Positions 27,101 through 33,198 of a DNA stretch of 64,000 nt are shown here, one piece after another (the first letter of the stretch is position 1; every line of letters starts with the position of its first letter). This stretch comes from Anthopleura xanthogrammica. Taxonomy: Eukaryota > Cnidaria > Anthozoa > Actiniaria > Actiniidae. A program made the position numbers and the translations under genes. Below the pieces are notes generated by a model that saw only the letters and a list, made by a program, of their open reading frames with translations, did no database searches and was not told the origin of the DNA. The stretch spans positions 4,601,858 through 4,665,857 of the forward strand of contig OZ025214.1 in NCBI GenBank assembly GCA_964019055.1. Reading direction: 5' to 3'.

Positions 27101-30100
27101 AACAAGCTTTAATGTGGATAACATTTTCTCCTGGTTTGCCTATTCCCCAACCCCTTCCGCACCTGGCTGGGGATTAATCAAGCATCTTTTGGTTACCTAT
27201 CTGTACATGTGAACTAATAAATGCTGTTTCTTTTAGATATTCAAGGGTCCTGATGGAGAACATGAAATGATTAGACACCGGTTTGATCGAAGAATTGTAG
27301 CAACACACGTCAGAATTGTGGTTCTAGAAGTTAGTGTTGATTTATGTCTGCGAGCAGAAATTTATGGATGTGAGGGTAGGTCATGAATTTAACGCTGTGG
27401 GAATTTTCCAATGAATAAATGAATAATTTTATGAAACACGGTTGTAAATGAAAACAGATAACCTGAAATATACAGGAAATATAATAGGAAAGGATGTATA
27501 ATAAGAGCCAATTATATTCACGTTAATTAGTATAGCAAAAAGTGCATTTTCTAAATTTTGCGACCCCCATTACTCAAAATCCTCGATCCGCCCCAGAGAT
27601 ATATTAATAACAAACAATACCTTTTTCTCAAACTCCCATTCGGATCATCCAAGTTCTTTAGTTCAATATTGTCATGGTTTCCTTGTAACATTTTAGCATG
27701 CAGCGAGTCTAGTGGTTTCGGCAGCCATCGTATTACGTCATACACGCTCTCCGCGTCGTCGAATGGAGCCTCGGTTTCAGATGCTGAAGTTTCATCACTT
27801 AACAGTGCCTGGTGTGCTGCTTCTGGAGACGCTGACCCATACCTGCAAGTCACATTCAGTTCAAGTCAAGTCATAACAAAAATCGTGACAATGGGGCATC
27901 CGGTCAGCGGTCAATATGTTTCTAAATATAAGATAACATACAGTATGGATGGCGTCTCATGGAAGACATATTATGAAGATAATACAGAAAGTTCTTTTAC
28001 AGAAGTAAGGAAAAGAATTGACGTCTCTTATTCTTGGGTGTACATATATGTGAATGTATATTCCTAAGGGGAAAAATAAAAAAATAAATACCAGAAAGAA
28101 AGAAAGAAATTTGTACGTATGTTCCATAGGAAACAAGCAAACAAACAAACAAACAAACAAACAAACAAACAAACAAACAAACAAAAACAAAAAAGAAATA
28201 ACGGAGGGGGAGTGAGAATGAAGAAAGAAAGATAGGAAAGGAGAGCAAGAAAGGCAACCTACCCTTTTATTTGGGTCATAATGCTATCCCACCACTTCTT
28301 ATCCTTTTATTCACTTATTTTGGTTAGCATATCGATCGAGAAAGGTCTCTGGCAGAAGGATATTTCCATGAACTTCAGTTTCCTATCCAAGCAAAGTTCC
28401 TCAAAATTGGTATCGACCCAGCTGTTGGACGCTGCATGAAGATTGCTTTCTATGGGCACGATGGTATGTTTTCTGTATGTGCATGTATATAACTTATAAC
28501 TATCCATCACTACTCCGTGGGGGGTTCTTCCATGAGGTTCCCTCCACACACATACACAACCACTACTTTCACTATTTACAACAGACGACACTCAACTCAT
28601 GATCACAAGTTGAATTTTTACGGAGGAAGGAAAACCGGAGTACCCGGAGAAAAAACCCAGTCTTCCATGAGGTTCCCTCCACACATACACAACCACTACT
28701 TTCACTGTTTACAACAGACAACACTCAACTCATGATCACAAGTTGAATTTTTACGGAGGAAGGAAAACCGGAGTACCCTGAGAAAGACCCTGTTGTTGTT
28801 ATTGATAATATTGTTGTTAGATAGATCGATAATCAGGGTTTTTTTCTCCACTACTAACACACTTTTTGTAAAACAAAAGACTTGGTTTACTTATATTACA
28901 TCAGCCCTAGCGCTGACAAAATTAATATTTTATTACGTTAGTCTAACCTTAACCATGTTTTTATGTCCAGTCTGTAATATGAGGCTTGGAATGGAGGACT
29001 CGAGGATTCCGGACTCATCGTTAACTGCATCGTCTTCAGAAAATCATCAATTCTCTCCTTCTAATGCCAGGCTTAACCATCACTTTGGTCAAGGTGCTTG
29101 GTGCTCTAAAGAAGACACACCAGGTCAATATCTACAGGTTGATCTTGCGCTTCTCCATCGAGTAAAAGGAGTAGCTCTACAAGCCAAGACCAAGACACAG
29201 GGTTTGAACGATACTAAAGCATGGGTTAAGAAATTTACCTTGAAATACAGCAGAGACGGTGGTCAGTGGAACGATTACTTTGAGGACGGTATATTGAAGG
29301 TAAATAGACTGCTTGACGCATTGATAATCCACACATGGATAATGTCAGCAATAGCGAAGCGCACAGTTACTATTAATAGACCCCTTGCACGTGACGTCAG
29401 AACAGCTCAATTTGAAGGAAAAAAACCAAAAGAATTTCATTATCCTGGGAATTGGAACCTATTGTTTTGCCCTCCAAATTGAGCTGCATCCCGACGTGCT
29501 GCAAGGGGTCTATAGGCCAAAACTCAGACAAACAAACCAAAACTGAATCTCGAGGGATTCGTAAATAGTCATTTTTGTTTGTTGTGAATCCAAGAATAAA
29601 TCATAAACTCAGACAAACCGGAATTCTGACGTAATCTGTGCCCTTCGCTATTTAAAATTGTCTTGTTTTCTCTTGGTTGTCTTTTCTTCAAAATTTTCAC
29701 CTATCTTTTTGAAATCGCTGTATACCTTATGCCTTGCCTTATATCTTACATTATCTTATACCATACTCTTCCTTACCTTTCATCTCGTTTCCTTTCTTTG
29801 ACTATGTCTGTTCTCCTATTCTATATCAATTAGGAGTTTCCTGGAATAACCAAAGCCTATCAGACAGCAAAGAAAGATCTCAAGAATGAAATTGTAGCAA
29901 GATTTGTCCGGATTGTAGCAAAGGAATGGGAATCTCGCATTTGCATGAAAGTAGAGCTTTACGGCTGCAAGGGTAACAAAACTATTGAATTTCATAATTC
30001 ATTCGTATTGCTTAGGGAAAAATCATCACTCATCGCCTGGAGTTCGGTTCGGAGAATTTTTGTTCCAACATCATGAAGTTGTCATGAATAAACTGATCCC

Positions 30101-33100
30101 CCCAATAGGCACTATCTTTTTTATTATCCCCCTTTACTAGTGGTTATTACTTCCTCATCTTTGAGTGATTACCCCCCCCCCCCTTTGATATCTGTCAATA
30201 TCTATTTTGTCTAATTGAAAAAAGAAAATAAAAGACGACATCCTACCTTCATGTTAACGGCCTCTAGTAACTCTCTTGAGCATACGTGAGGGGTAAGGTG
30301 ACCTGGAAACAAATTAGTCATCCTACCTTCATGTTAACGGCCTCTAGTAACTCTCTTGAGCATACGTGAGGGGTACGGTGACCTGGAAACAAAGTAGTCA
30401 TCCTACCTTCATGTTAACGGCCTCTAGTAACTCTCTTGAGCATACGTGAGGGGTAAGGTGACCATTATAGTAGGGCTTACTATAGGGTGTCCAGTTAAAA
30501 TGGAGACAAAGTAGTCATCTTACCTTCATGTTAACGCCCTCTAGTAACTCCCTTGAGCATACGTGAGGGTACGGCGACCGTAATAGTAGGGCTAACTATA
30601 TGGTGTCAAGTTGAAATTTAAAATGGAAAGTAGTCATTCTACATTCATTTTAACGGCCTCTGCTAGAAAACTCCCTTTAGTAGACAAACACGAAAGAATC
30701 GGTCCACGTACTTTTCCTTTTCAGGTCTTGTTCGCAAAAAATAATAACTGATTGTATTAATATATTGTTTTTCCAGCTTGTTTAGAACCACTTGGGATGG
30801 AGAATTACCAAATATCAGTAGGTCAGTTAGCTATCTCAAATAATGAGCCACACAAAAAGAATGGAAGACTAGGGGACCACAGGAAAGATAGATGGTATAC
30901 AGATAACACTGAACCGGAGATATATTTCCAGGTATTGATCATTCATTCCCACACATCTGTTTCAGAAGGCTTGCACTCAAAACCAGTGAGATCGATATTC
31001 GTTTGGATCCGGTGCGTACCTCTGGGTCACGTCGTTTAGAATTCAGCTTCAAAATTACCTCGTGAAAAGATCAAACTTGCATAACATATCGTTAAGAGAT
31101 ACAACATTAGCACCTACCAAAAACTTCTTCAAAGTAGAAGCAATTATCATGCATTTATTAATAAGTTCGCTGCAGCTAAAGATTGGAATGACTTACCAAA
31201 TGATTTAAGGGAGCTTAACACTTTTTCTATTTTATCTACATTTATGTTGCCATTTATCTATTTCACATATTATTTTTTCTCGTATTTTTATAGTTTTATA
31301 TAGATTATTAATCTAGATTTTTTTTAAATTTACACTTACACCGGTTTATATCCGCTGCTCTTTATATACAAATGATCGTTTTTTAATTAGGATAAATAAA
31401 AAATATCATTATCATTATTATCATCATCATCATTATGATCATCACCATCATCATCATCATCGTCATCATCATCGTCATCACCATCATCATTATCTTTAGC
31501 AACATCATTATCGTCACCATCATCATCATCACCATCATCATCGTCACCATCACCATCACATCAACATCATCATCAATAGTACGACCACCTGAGGTCGGAT
31601 ATCAATATTCCATGAATTAATCCGGTATCAAATTAAAATGTCGCTCAAATAAGAAACATTTTGTACTCAATGGTAGAAAAGGATAATAAAACATATTTCA
31701 TATCATTAATTGAATGATTTAATGACAAATACCTCTTTGCGCAGATTAATCTCGGAAAAAAGAAAGTTGTAACTGCTGTTGCTACTCAAGGAAAAAGGAG
31801 GGGCAAAGATATAGCATTGCAAGAATATAACATACAGTATTCCGACGATGGGCTGAGCTGGGCAAACTACACGGAGAACCAAGTAGCCAAGGTGAGTCTT
31901 GCTTAACTAGATAATTTGCAACCATTCCCAAGACAGCCAAGAGACAAACACTTGGCGGCCATGTTGGTGCATGGTATTAGCAAAGGAGGCTAATCTATTC
32001 TTAAATACCACCAACACAGAAGATTTCGTATGACTATGAAAAGCTTACGGCACGGACCGCGCCTTGCTGTGACCGTGTCAGTGCCGTTGCGTTTATAAGA
32101 ACATTCGATATTCGGTGCCATGTTCGCGCCGCTCCGTAACCGTGCCGTGACTTTTCACATACGAAATCTGCTCTATGGCAGCAATGACGTAACGTGCAAA
32201 TGAAGAATTAAGTAAAATGGATTCAGTATGACTGTGATACGGCATGACACGCGGCACGGTAACGGTACGATATTGACAACGTCCGTTGCGAACCAATCAC
32301 AGCGCGCGAGATTACTGCTTATCCAATCAGAATGCTCGAACATGAACTGCGCATGGTTACTGTCACTGCACGGCTGTTCATACCTTGCATTGTTCTCATT
32401 GTTCATACCTTGCATATGATTGGCTGATTAAAAAAAAATCATGGCAAGCCACTTCAGTGTTAAGACATACCACTCCATGAACAAACTCGGCAAACCGCTC
32501 TAAATCGTGACCAGGGAGACCACTACAGTGTTAAGGAATGCCTTGCCGTTAACAAACTCGTACGAAAACCGCTCTAAATCGTAACATGGGAAGCCACTTC
32601 AGTGGTAAGGCATGGCATGTTATGAACAGAAGCATATGAAAACCACTGTAAATCCTAAAATGGCATAGACATGCTATGAGCAAACTCATGAAAACCGCTC
32701 TAAATTGTAAAATGGGAAGCCACTTCAGTGTTAAGGCATGAACATGCTATTAACAAACTCATAAAATCCTATCTAAATCGTAACATGCATGGGAAGCCAC
32801 TTCAGTGTTAAGGCAAAAAAATCTGCTATGTGTTCCAGTGAAGGTCCACTGTATTCTTTACTTTACTGTTGGTATTTTAAAATATTTGGACATTGAAATT
32901 AAACTAGCCCCGAGTAAAAAACTCGGCTGTAATCAATGAAAACAGCGGTATTTTACGAATTCATCAATTCTTCCACTTTCCAGGTATTTGCTGGTTACAG
33001 TACAGAACAACAAATCGTTCAACAATATCTGCCTTACAACATAACGACCCAGTACATCCGCTTCCTTCCGAAGATGTGGTTTCAACAATGTGAGCTGAAG

Positions 33101-33122
33101 ACAGAGGTTTATGGATGTGAAG
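2..33122 (+). CDS. Multi-exon gene for a protein of tandem F5/8 type C (discoidin) domains; 5' end outside window
   Basis: Twenty-two exons listed below give ten successive F5/8 C domains. Recurrent hallmarks are a G-M-E start with an I-x-A-S-S strand, A-R-L-N before W-C, Q-x-L-Q-V-D-L, a V-x-x-x-x-Q-G strand, Y-S-x-D-G-x-x-W, then in exon B V-F-x-x-N, R-x-I-R-x-x-P-x-x-W and E-L-Y-G-C. All introns have GT and AG ends. The exon phases chain without conflict: module borders are phase 1 and the A/B junction is phase 0. The family is known to bind glycans, phospholipids or collagen in extracellular proteins. No signal peptide, TM segment or other domain is visible, so the overall function (adhesion, allorecognition or matrix) is inference. 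The 3' terminus is not established. Confidence 0.88.
131..712 (+). other. Intron D1A/D1B
   Basis: Phase-0 intron between the two halves of domain 1. It is AT-rich, with no repeat or element recognised. The acceptor is a T-rich tract ending TTTTTTAG. Confidence 0.75.
713..851 (+). CDS. F5/8 C domain 1, exon B
   Basis: 139 nt, from a TTTTTTTAG acceptor to a GTAAGC donor. Encodes V-F-S-A-S at its start, R-Y-I-R-F-W-P-K in the middle and KVEVFGCRG at its end. The terminal Cys is present, but the Cys usually eight residues before it is Ala here. It ends in phase 1, with one base of a Gly codon. Confidence 0.88.
852..1642 (+). other. Intron D1/D2
   Basis: Phase-1 intron between modules. It has a run of 13 C at 982-994 and near-CRE sequences (GACGTCAC) near 1200 and 1350. 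No element recognised. Confidence 0.7.
1643..1953 (+). CDS. F5/8 C domain 2, exon A
   Basis: 311 nt, from a GCATTAG acceptor to GTAAAA donor. The split Gly codon is followed by Cys (GCSQ). Later it has QVRLND, NTWCGSG, IYIQGHP and IRYSTDGVFF. The G-M-E turn is missing, so this copy is divergent. It starts in phase 1 and ends in phase 0 after Y-H-E-K. Confidence 0.85.
2283..2375. repeat. Small inverted repeat in intron D2A/D2B
   Basis: GTCGCGCAAC near 2291 is matched by GTTGCGCGAC near 2343 in inverted orientation, with GTTGTT-rich sequence between and outside. It could be a small foldback element; ends and target duplication are not clear. Confidence 0.35.
2508..2646 (+). CDS. F5/8 C domain 2, exon B
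   Basis: 139 nt after TTTTTTCAG, donor GTAATC. Begins VFKANTEN, has D-I-Y-P-K-T-W and ends C-M-R-I-E-V-H-G-D-Q-G. The terminal Cys of the family is Asp, so the Cys at the start of domain 2 has no usual partner. Confidence 0.86.
2647..3166 (+). other. Intron D2/D3
   Basis: Phase-1 intron, AT-rich, with no recognisable element. Confidence 0.7.
3167..3495 (+). CDS. F5/8 C domain 3, exon A (canonical)
   Basis: 329 nt, from TTGTTAG to GTATTT. Encodes D-C-I-D-P-I-G-M-E-N, I-T-A-T-S, Q-A-R-L-N, GQGAWCSK, Q-Q-F-L-E-I-R-L, I-A-T-Q-G-R, then W-V-T-Q-Y with Y-S-K-D-G-F-S-W. This is one of the best family matches. The exon length is identical to domain 9, and both share GQGAWCSK, suggesting a closer common origin. 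Confidence 0.92.
3496..3951 (+). other. Intron D3A/D3B
   Basis: Phase-0 intron. It holds a perfect TGACGTCA palindrome at 3725-3732 followed by a second TACGTCAC about ten bases on. Nothing else recognised. Confidence 0.7.
3952..4090 (+). CDS. F5/8 C domain 3, exon B (canonical)
   Basis: 139 nt after GCTTTTTCTAG, donor GTTAGT. V-F-T-A-N at the start, V-R-L-R-P-V-Q-W in the middle, ICLRVELYGCKG at the end. Both conserved Cys of exon B are present, so domain 3 keeps all four Cys. Confidence 0.92.
4255..6925 (+). repeat. 45/42-bp ATC-rich minisatellite in intron D3/D4
   Basis: About 60 units built on ATC/ATG trinucleotides. The main unit is 45 bp, with a 42-bp version lacking one CCA. Two interleaved variants differ as CGTCGTCACC versus CGTCATTACC. 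Because 45 and 42 are multiples of 3, long frames stay open (15-residue repeats such as MYHHHVSS). These are not genes: they are uniform repeats inside an intron. Confidence 0.95.
6926..7079 (+). other. Unique spacer between two minisatellites
   Basis: About 150 bases of non-repetitive AT-rich sequence separate the 45-bp and 48-bp arrays. No element recognised. Confidence 0.6.
7080..8935 (+). repeat. 48-bp ATC-rich minisatellite in intron D3/D4
   Basis: About 38 units of 48 bp. Each has GTATCTTCATC, then a TCATATATC core, then (ATC)n and a TTAATCACT spacer. Sub-variants carry TTTATTATC or TTCATCGTC. The unit differs from the 45-bp array but uses the same ATC/ATG vocabulary, so both probably grew from (ATC)n seeds. 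Open frames here are repeat artefacts. Confidence 0.95.
8989..9293 (+). CDS. F5/8 C domain 4, exon A (divergent)
   Basis: 305 nt, acceptor CCAAAAG, donor GTAAGT, starting only about 50 bases after the minisatellite. Encodes GLFSPVGMENNDIPDS, then F-R-L-N, a weak middle with no W-C, and Y-V-L-S-L-S-R-D. Phases fit (1 then 0). The first Cys of the family is Phe, and the W-C motif is absent; W-C-D-Y near the end is a different position. Confidence 0.78.
9294..9807 (+). other. Intron D4A/D4B
   Basis: Phase-0 intron. A GACGTCACAGCCGCCATGTT block near 9413-9432 joins a near-CRE to a YY1-like GCCGCCAT, and a second GGCCGCCATT lies near 9489. Otherwise AT-rich. Confidence 0.65.
9808..9952 (+). CDS. 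F5/8 C domain 4, exon B (divergent)
   Basis: 145 nt after TACTGTAG, donor GTGAGT. V-L-S-A-S-N start, R-A-A-R-I-T-V-K middle, RVEFYGYPG end. Both exon-B Cys are replaced (Phe and Tyr). The exon keeps length class and phase 1 end, so it is still a working exon by structure. Confidence 0.8.
10045..10207 (-). repeat. tRNA-derived SINE fragment
   Basis: On the minus strand, GGGTAGCGGTAGTGCAGTTG (10184-10203) resembles a pol III A box, and GGGTTCGATTCC (10152-10163) is a near-perfect B box. Downstream on the minus strand lies a body containing CCGGTTTTCCTTCCTC. Similar body pieces occur near 28.6, 37.75 and 49.6 kb, so this is a dispersed family in the window. Confidence 0.65.
10327..10637 (+). 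CDS. F5/8 C domain 5, exon A
   Basis: 311 nt, acceptor TTTATTAG, donor GTAAGA. Encodes V-D-N-A-A-L-G-M-S, then I-T-A-S-S-S, K-A-R-L-R, D-N-W-C-A, I-K-V-D-I-G and V-S-H-S-L-D-G-Q-I-W. The first Cys of the family is Asp; the W-C Cys is kept. Its donor opens a 12.4-kb intron full of satellites. Confidence 0.87.
10690..17960 (+). repeat. 108/118-bp satellite array, about 63 monomers, in intron D5
   Basis: Monomers share ATCGATCAAAACC followed by CATGGGCTATAGTCCATG, GGCCAAAATAG and a T-rich block. Two types alternate: a 108-bp type with GAGATAATTTTTTGG and a 118-bp type with CAATTAATTTTTTCAC. A third block with TTTGCATTCTTCATAAATA occurs near 15.06, 15.32 and 15.79 kb. Monomers are near-identical at 12.3-15.0 kb, and decay at 11.9-12.3 kb and after about 17 kb, the usual signature of homogenisation by unequal exchange. 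Short open frames inside are not genes. Confidence 0.96.
18177..21515 (+). repeat. 21-bp satellite array, about 159 units, in intron D5
   Basis: Unit CTTATTGGGCTATTCCTTCGT (21 bp as read) with few substitutions. Since 21 is a multiple of 3, long seven-residue-repeat frames appear on both strands; these are artefacts. A higher-order pattern is marked by TAACGCTCCGAC at 18448, 18891, 19038, 19353, 19796, 19943 and 20386 (spacings 443, 147, 315, 443, 147, 443), and extra AT insertions give the TATATTCC variants. The outermost units at both ends share a CCATCTT form. Confidence 0.96.
21516..22540. other. Intronic spacer with a SINE-like remnant
   Basis: AT-rich. Near 21615-21720 the minus strand carries GAGTTCGATCC (B-box-like) preceded by TTAGCTTAC (A-box-like), possibly a decayed tRNA-derived element. 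No exon seen. Confidence 0.4.
22541..22770 (+). repeat. Decayed monomers of the 108/118-bp satellite
   Basis: Recognisable pieces include CACTTTTTGGCCAAAGG, TTCTTTAAAAGGATA, AAATCGCCATCAAAATCAT and TGCTTTTGGGCAAATAG, in the same order and strand as the main array 5 kb upstream. They lie beyond the 21-bp array, so the first satellite once reached or flanked this side too. Confidence 0.7.
23002..23143 (+). CDS. F5/8 C domain 5, exon B
   Basis: 142 nt, acceptor TTTTGAAG, donor GTATTT. Encodes G-F-E-M-A-N-N, F-R-A-R-Y-V-K-V-F-P-K and P-C-L-T-L-E-I-Y-G-K-E-G. The terminal Cys is Lys, matching the loss of the first Cys in exon A 12.4 kb upstream, while the inner Cys pair (W-C and P-C) is kept. This agreement supports one spliced domain across the satellite intron. 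Confidence 0.8.
23161..23340. mobile_element. Long-hairpin MITE, 180 bp
   Basis: Begins CAATAGACCATTTTCGAGAT and ends with its exact inverse. The first 51 bases pair perfectly with the last 51, and pairing continues with a few mismatches to arms of about 80 bases around a loop of about 20. It sits 17 bases inside the intron after the domain 5 exon B donor. No transposase is encoded. GC-rich compared with its surroundings. Confidence 0.9.
23341..24076 (+). other. Rest of intron D5/D6
   Basis: Contains a perfect TGACGTCA (23409-23416) and a run of 11 C (23831-23841). No exon or named element seen. Confidence 0.65.
24077..24215 (+). CDS. F5/8 C domain 6, exon A1
   Basis: 139 nt, acceptor TGTTGCAG, donor GTATTT. 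Encodes DCQDTVGISDW, then MTASSW, MARLDS and GAWCAR. It ends in phase 2 in the Arg codon right after W-C, so this copy of exon A is split by an extra intron of 398 bases that most sister domains lack. Confidence 0.88.
24614..24806 (+). CDS. F5/8 C domain 6, exon A2
   Basis: 193 nt, acceptor GATTGCAG, donor GTATCA. Completes the split Arg codon, then FNDDNQFLQVDL, I-Q-I-Q-G-K, S-W-V-K-T-F-T-L and SYSDDGYSWQD. Ends in phase 0. Joined with exon A1 it gives a complete, canonical first half. Confidence 0.9.
24807..25370 (+). other. Intron D6A/D6B with two exon-like remnants
   Basis: Around 24921-24951 and 25174-25204 are sequences resembling the 3' end of exon A2 (TATTCTTGG, GCAGGA, TTGGAAGGC). 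They lack a clean frame and look like decayed internal duplications. See findings. Confidence 0.5.
25371..25509 (+). CDS. F5/8 C domain 6, exon B
   Basis: 139 nt after GCTCTTTAG, donor GTTTGT. I-F-S-G-N-A-N at the start, R-F-I-R-I-H-P-K-S-W, then ICMRIELLGCEG. All four family Cys are present in domain 6. Confidence 0.9.
25729..26030 (+). CDS. F5/8 C domain 7, exon A
   Basis: 302 nt, acceptor CTTTCAAG, donor GTAAGT. ECGDPLGMENYNIPWRN, S-R-L-N, N-G-F-C-T, D-F-L-Q-I-N-V, V-A-V-Q-G-K and Y-S-I-D-G-I-N-Y. The Trp before the second Cys is Phe. Phases 1 and 0 fit. The preceding intron is short (219 bases). Confidence 0.9.
26031..27236 (+). other. Intron D7A/D7B
   Basis: 1.2 kb. Two perfect TGACGTCA palindromes (26077-26084 and 26288-26295) lie about 210 bases apart. 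No mobile element or exon recognised. Confidence 0.65.
27237..27375 (+). CDS. F5/8 C domain 7, exon B
   Basis: 139 nt after TTTCTTTTAG, donor GTAGGT. I-F-K-G-P-D-G-E at the start, T-H-V-R-I-V-V-L, then LCLRAEIYGCEG. The Trp usually found before the last strand is replaced (V-S-V-D-L-C). Both Cys are kept. Confidence 0.88.
27697..28004 (+). CDS. F5/8 C domain 8, exon A
   Basis: 308 nt, acceptor ACATTTTAG, donor GTAAGG. ACSESSGFGSHRI, T-L-S-A-S-S, N-S-A-W-C-A, Y-L-Q-V-T-F, I-V-T-M-G-H and TYSMDGVSWKTYY. The G-M-E turn is lost. The last residues before the donor are S-F-T-E. Confidence 0.88.
28137..28184 (+). repeat. (CAAA)n microsatellite
   Basis: About twelve CAAA units in the intron between domain 8 exons A and B. 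Confidence 0.95.
28328..28463 (+). CDS. F5/8 C domain 8, exon B
   Basis: 136 nt after TTGGTTAG, donor GTATGT. H-I-D-R-E-R start, I-Q-A-K-F-L-K-I-G, then GRCMKIAFYGHDG. The terminal Cys is His, although the first Cys of domain 8 remains, leaving one without its usual partner. Confidence 0.82.
28529..28796. repeat. 134-bp tandem duplication, SINE-body related
   Basis: Two copies starting at 28529 and 28663 (TCCATGAGGTTCCCTCCACA) and including GGAGGAAGGAAAACCGGAGT. The latter matches, inverted, the SINE body near 37.75 kb. Lies in intron D8/D9. Confidence 0.85.
28971..29299 (+). CDS. F5/8 C domain 9, exon A (canonical)
   Basis: 329 nt after TTATGTCCAG, donor GTAAAT. VCNMRLGMEDSRIPDSSL, T-A-S-S-S, N-A-R-L-N, GQGAWCSK, Q-Y-L-Q-V-D-L, V-A-L-Q-A-K and KYSRDGGQW. 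Same length as domain 3 exon A. Confidence 0.92.
29376..29513. mobile_element. MITE, 138 bp, ATAGACCCC termini
   Basis: Left end ATAGACCCCTTGCA and right end its inverse. Inside, GCTCAATTTG and CAAATTGAGC also pair. The ATAGACC tip resembles the 23161-23340 element. It sits 76 bases inside the intron after domain 9 exon A, and carries a TGACGTCA at 29392-29399. Confidence 0.85.
29834..29972 (+). CDS. F5/8 C domain 9, exon B
   Basis: 139 nt after TCAATTAG, donor GTAACA. E-F-P-G-I-T-K start, A-R-F-V-R-I-V-A-K-E-W, then ICMKVELYGCKG. All four family Cys are present in domain 9. Confidence 0.91.
30239..30660 (+). repeat. 80-bp and about 118-bp tandem repeat in intron D9/D10
   Basis: Copies start at 30239, 30319, 30399, 30516 and 30635. 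The shared part is CATCCTACCTTCATGTTAAC with CCTCTAGTAACTC and GAGCATACGTGAGGG. The last two spacings are longer (117 and 119) owing to an extra block with AGTAGGGCTTACTATA. Not coding. Confidence 0.92.
30777..30931 (+). CDS. F5/8 C domain 10, exon A1
   Basis: 155 nt after TTTTTCCAG, donor GTATTG. ACLEPLGMENYQISVGQL, N-G-R-L-G-D-H, D-R-W-Y-T-D and I-Y-F-Q. The second Cys is Tyr. It ends in phase 0 after F-Q, so exon A is split, at a site and phase different from domain 6. Confidence 0.86.
31079..31400 (+). mobile_element. 5'-truncated non-LTR retrotransposon 3' end
   Basis: A + strand frame near 31120-31290 reads INKFAAAKDWNDLPNDLREL followed by N-T-F-S. A-x-x-W-N-x-L-P-x-x-L-R is the typical end of the reverse transcriptase ORF of CR1/L2-like elements. 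It runs into (ATT/ATC)n at 31395, the usual 3' tail. Only the last few dozen codons survive. It lies inside intron D10A1/A2. Confidence 0.7.
31395..31565 (+). repeat. (ATC)n tail microsatellite
   Basis: Starts as ATCATTATCATT and becomes mixed ATC, ACC and GTC triplets. It directly follows the retrotransposon end, so it is probably its expanded tail. Confidence 0.85.
31745..31891 (+). CDS. F5/8 C domain 10, exon A2
   Basis: 147 nt after CTTTGCGCAG, donor GTGAGT, phase 0 at both ends. I-N-L-G-K-K-K-V-V-T-A-V-A-T-Q-G then QYSDDGLSWANYTENQVAK. Close to the domain 1 fragment at the left window edge. Confidence 0.9.
32020..32170. mobile_element. Foldback element, about 150 bp
   Basis: AGATTTCGTATG and TGAAAAG followed by TACGGCACGG on the left are matched in inverse order on the right (CCGTGCCGTGACTTTTCACATACGAAATCT region). 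Lies in intron D10A2/B. No coding capacity. Confidence 0.75.
32440..32830 (+). repeat. Degenerate tandem repeat, roughly 70-100-bp units
   Basis: About five copies with AAGCCACTTCAGTGTTAAGG, then AACAAACTC and ACCGCTCTAAATCGTAA. Copies vary in spacing. Directly upstream of domain 10 exon B. Confidence 0.85.
32984..33122 (+). CDS. F5/8 C domain 10, exon B; last certain exon
   Basis: 139 nt after CACTTTCCAG. V-F-A-G-Y start, T-Q-Y-I-R-F-L-P-K-M-W, then LKTEVYGCEG. The inner Cys is one residue further from the terminal Cys than in sister domains. GTAATG at 33123 can serve as donor. Without splicing, the frame continues through N-E-T-E-T-L-L-G-N-F-I to a TAG at 33158-33160, with AATAAA near 33498. 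A candidate further exon (acceptor AAAACAG, phase 1, stop TAA at 34611-34613) lies near 34567. I cannot choose between the two ends. Confidence 0.88.
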
Positions 33123-33198
33123 GTAATGAAACAGAAACTCTACTAGGAAACTTTATATAGAGTGCTTTCACAGCAGTTATGTTCATGCATGCTATCAA

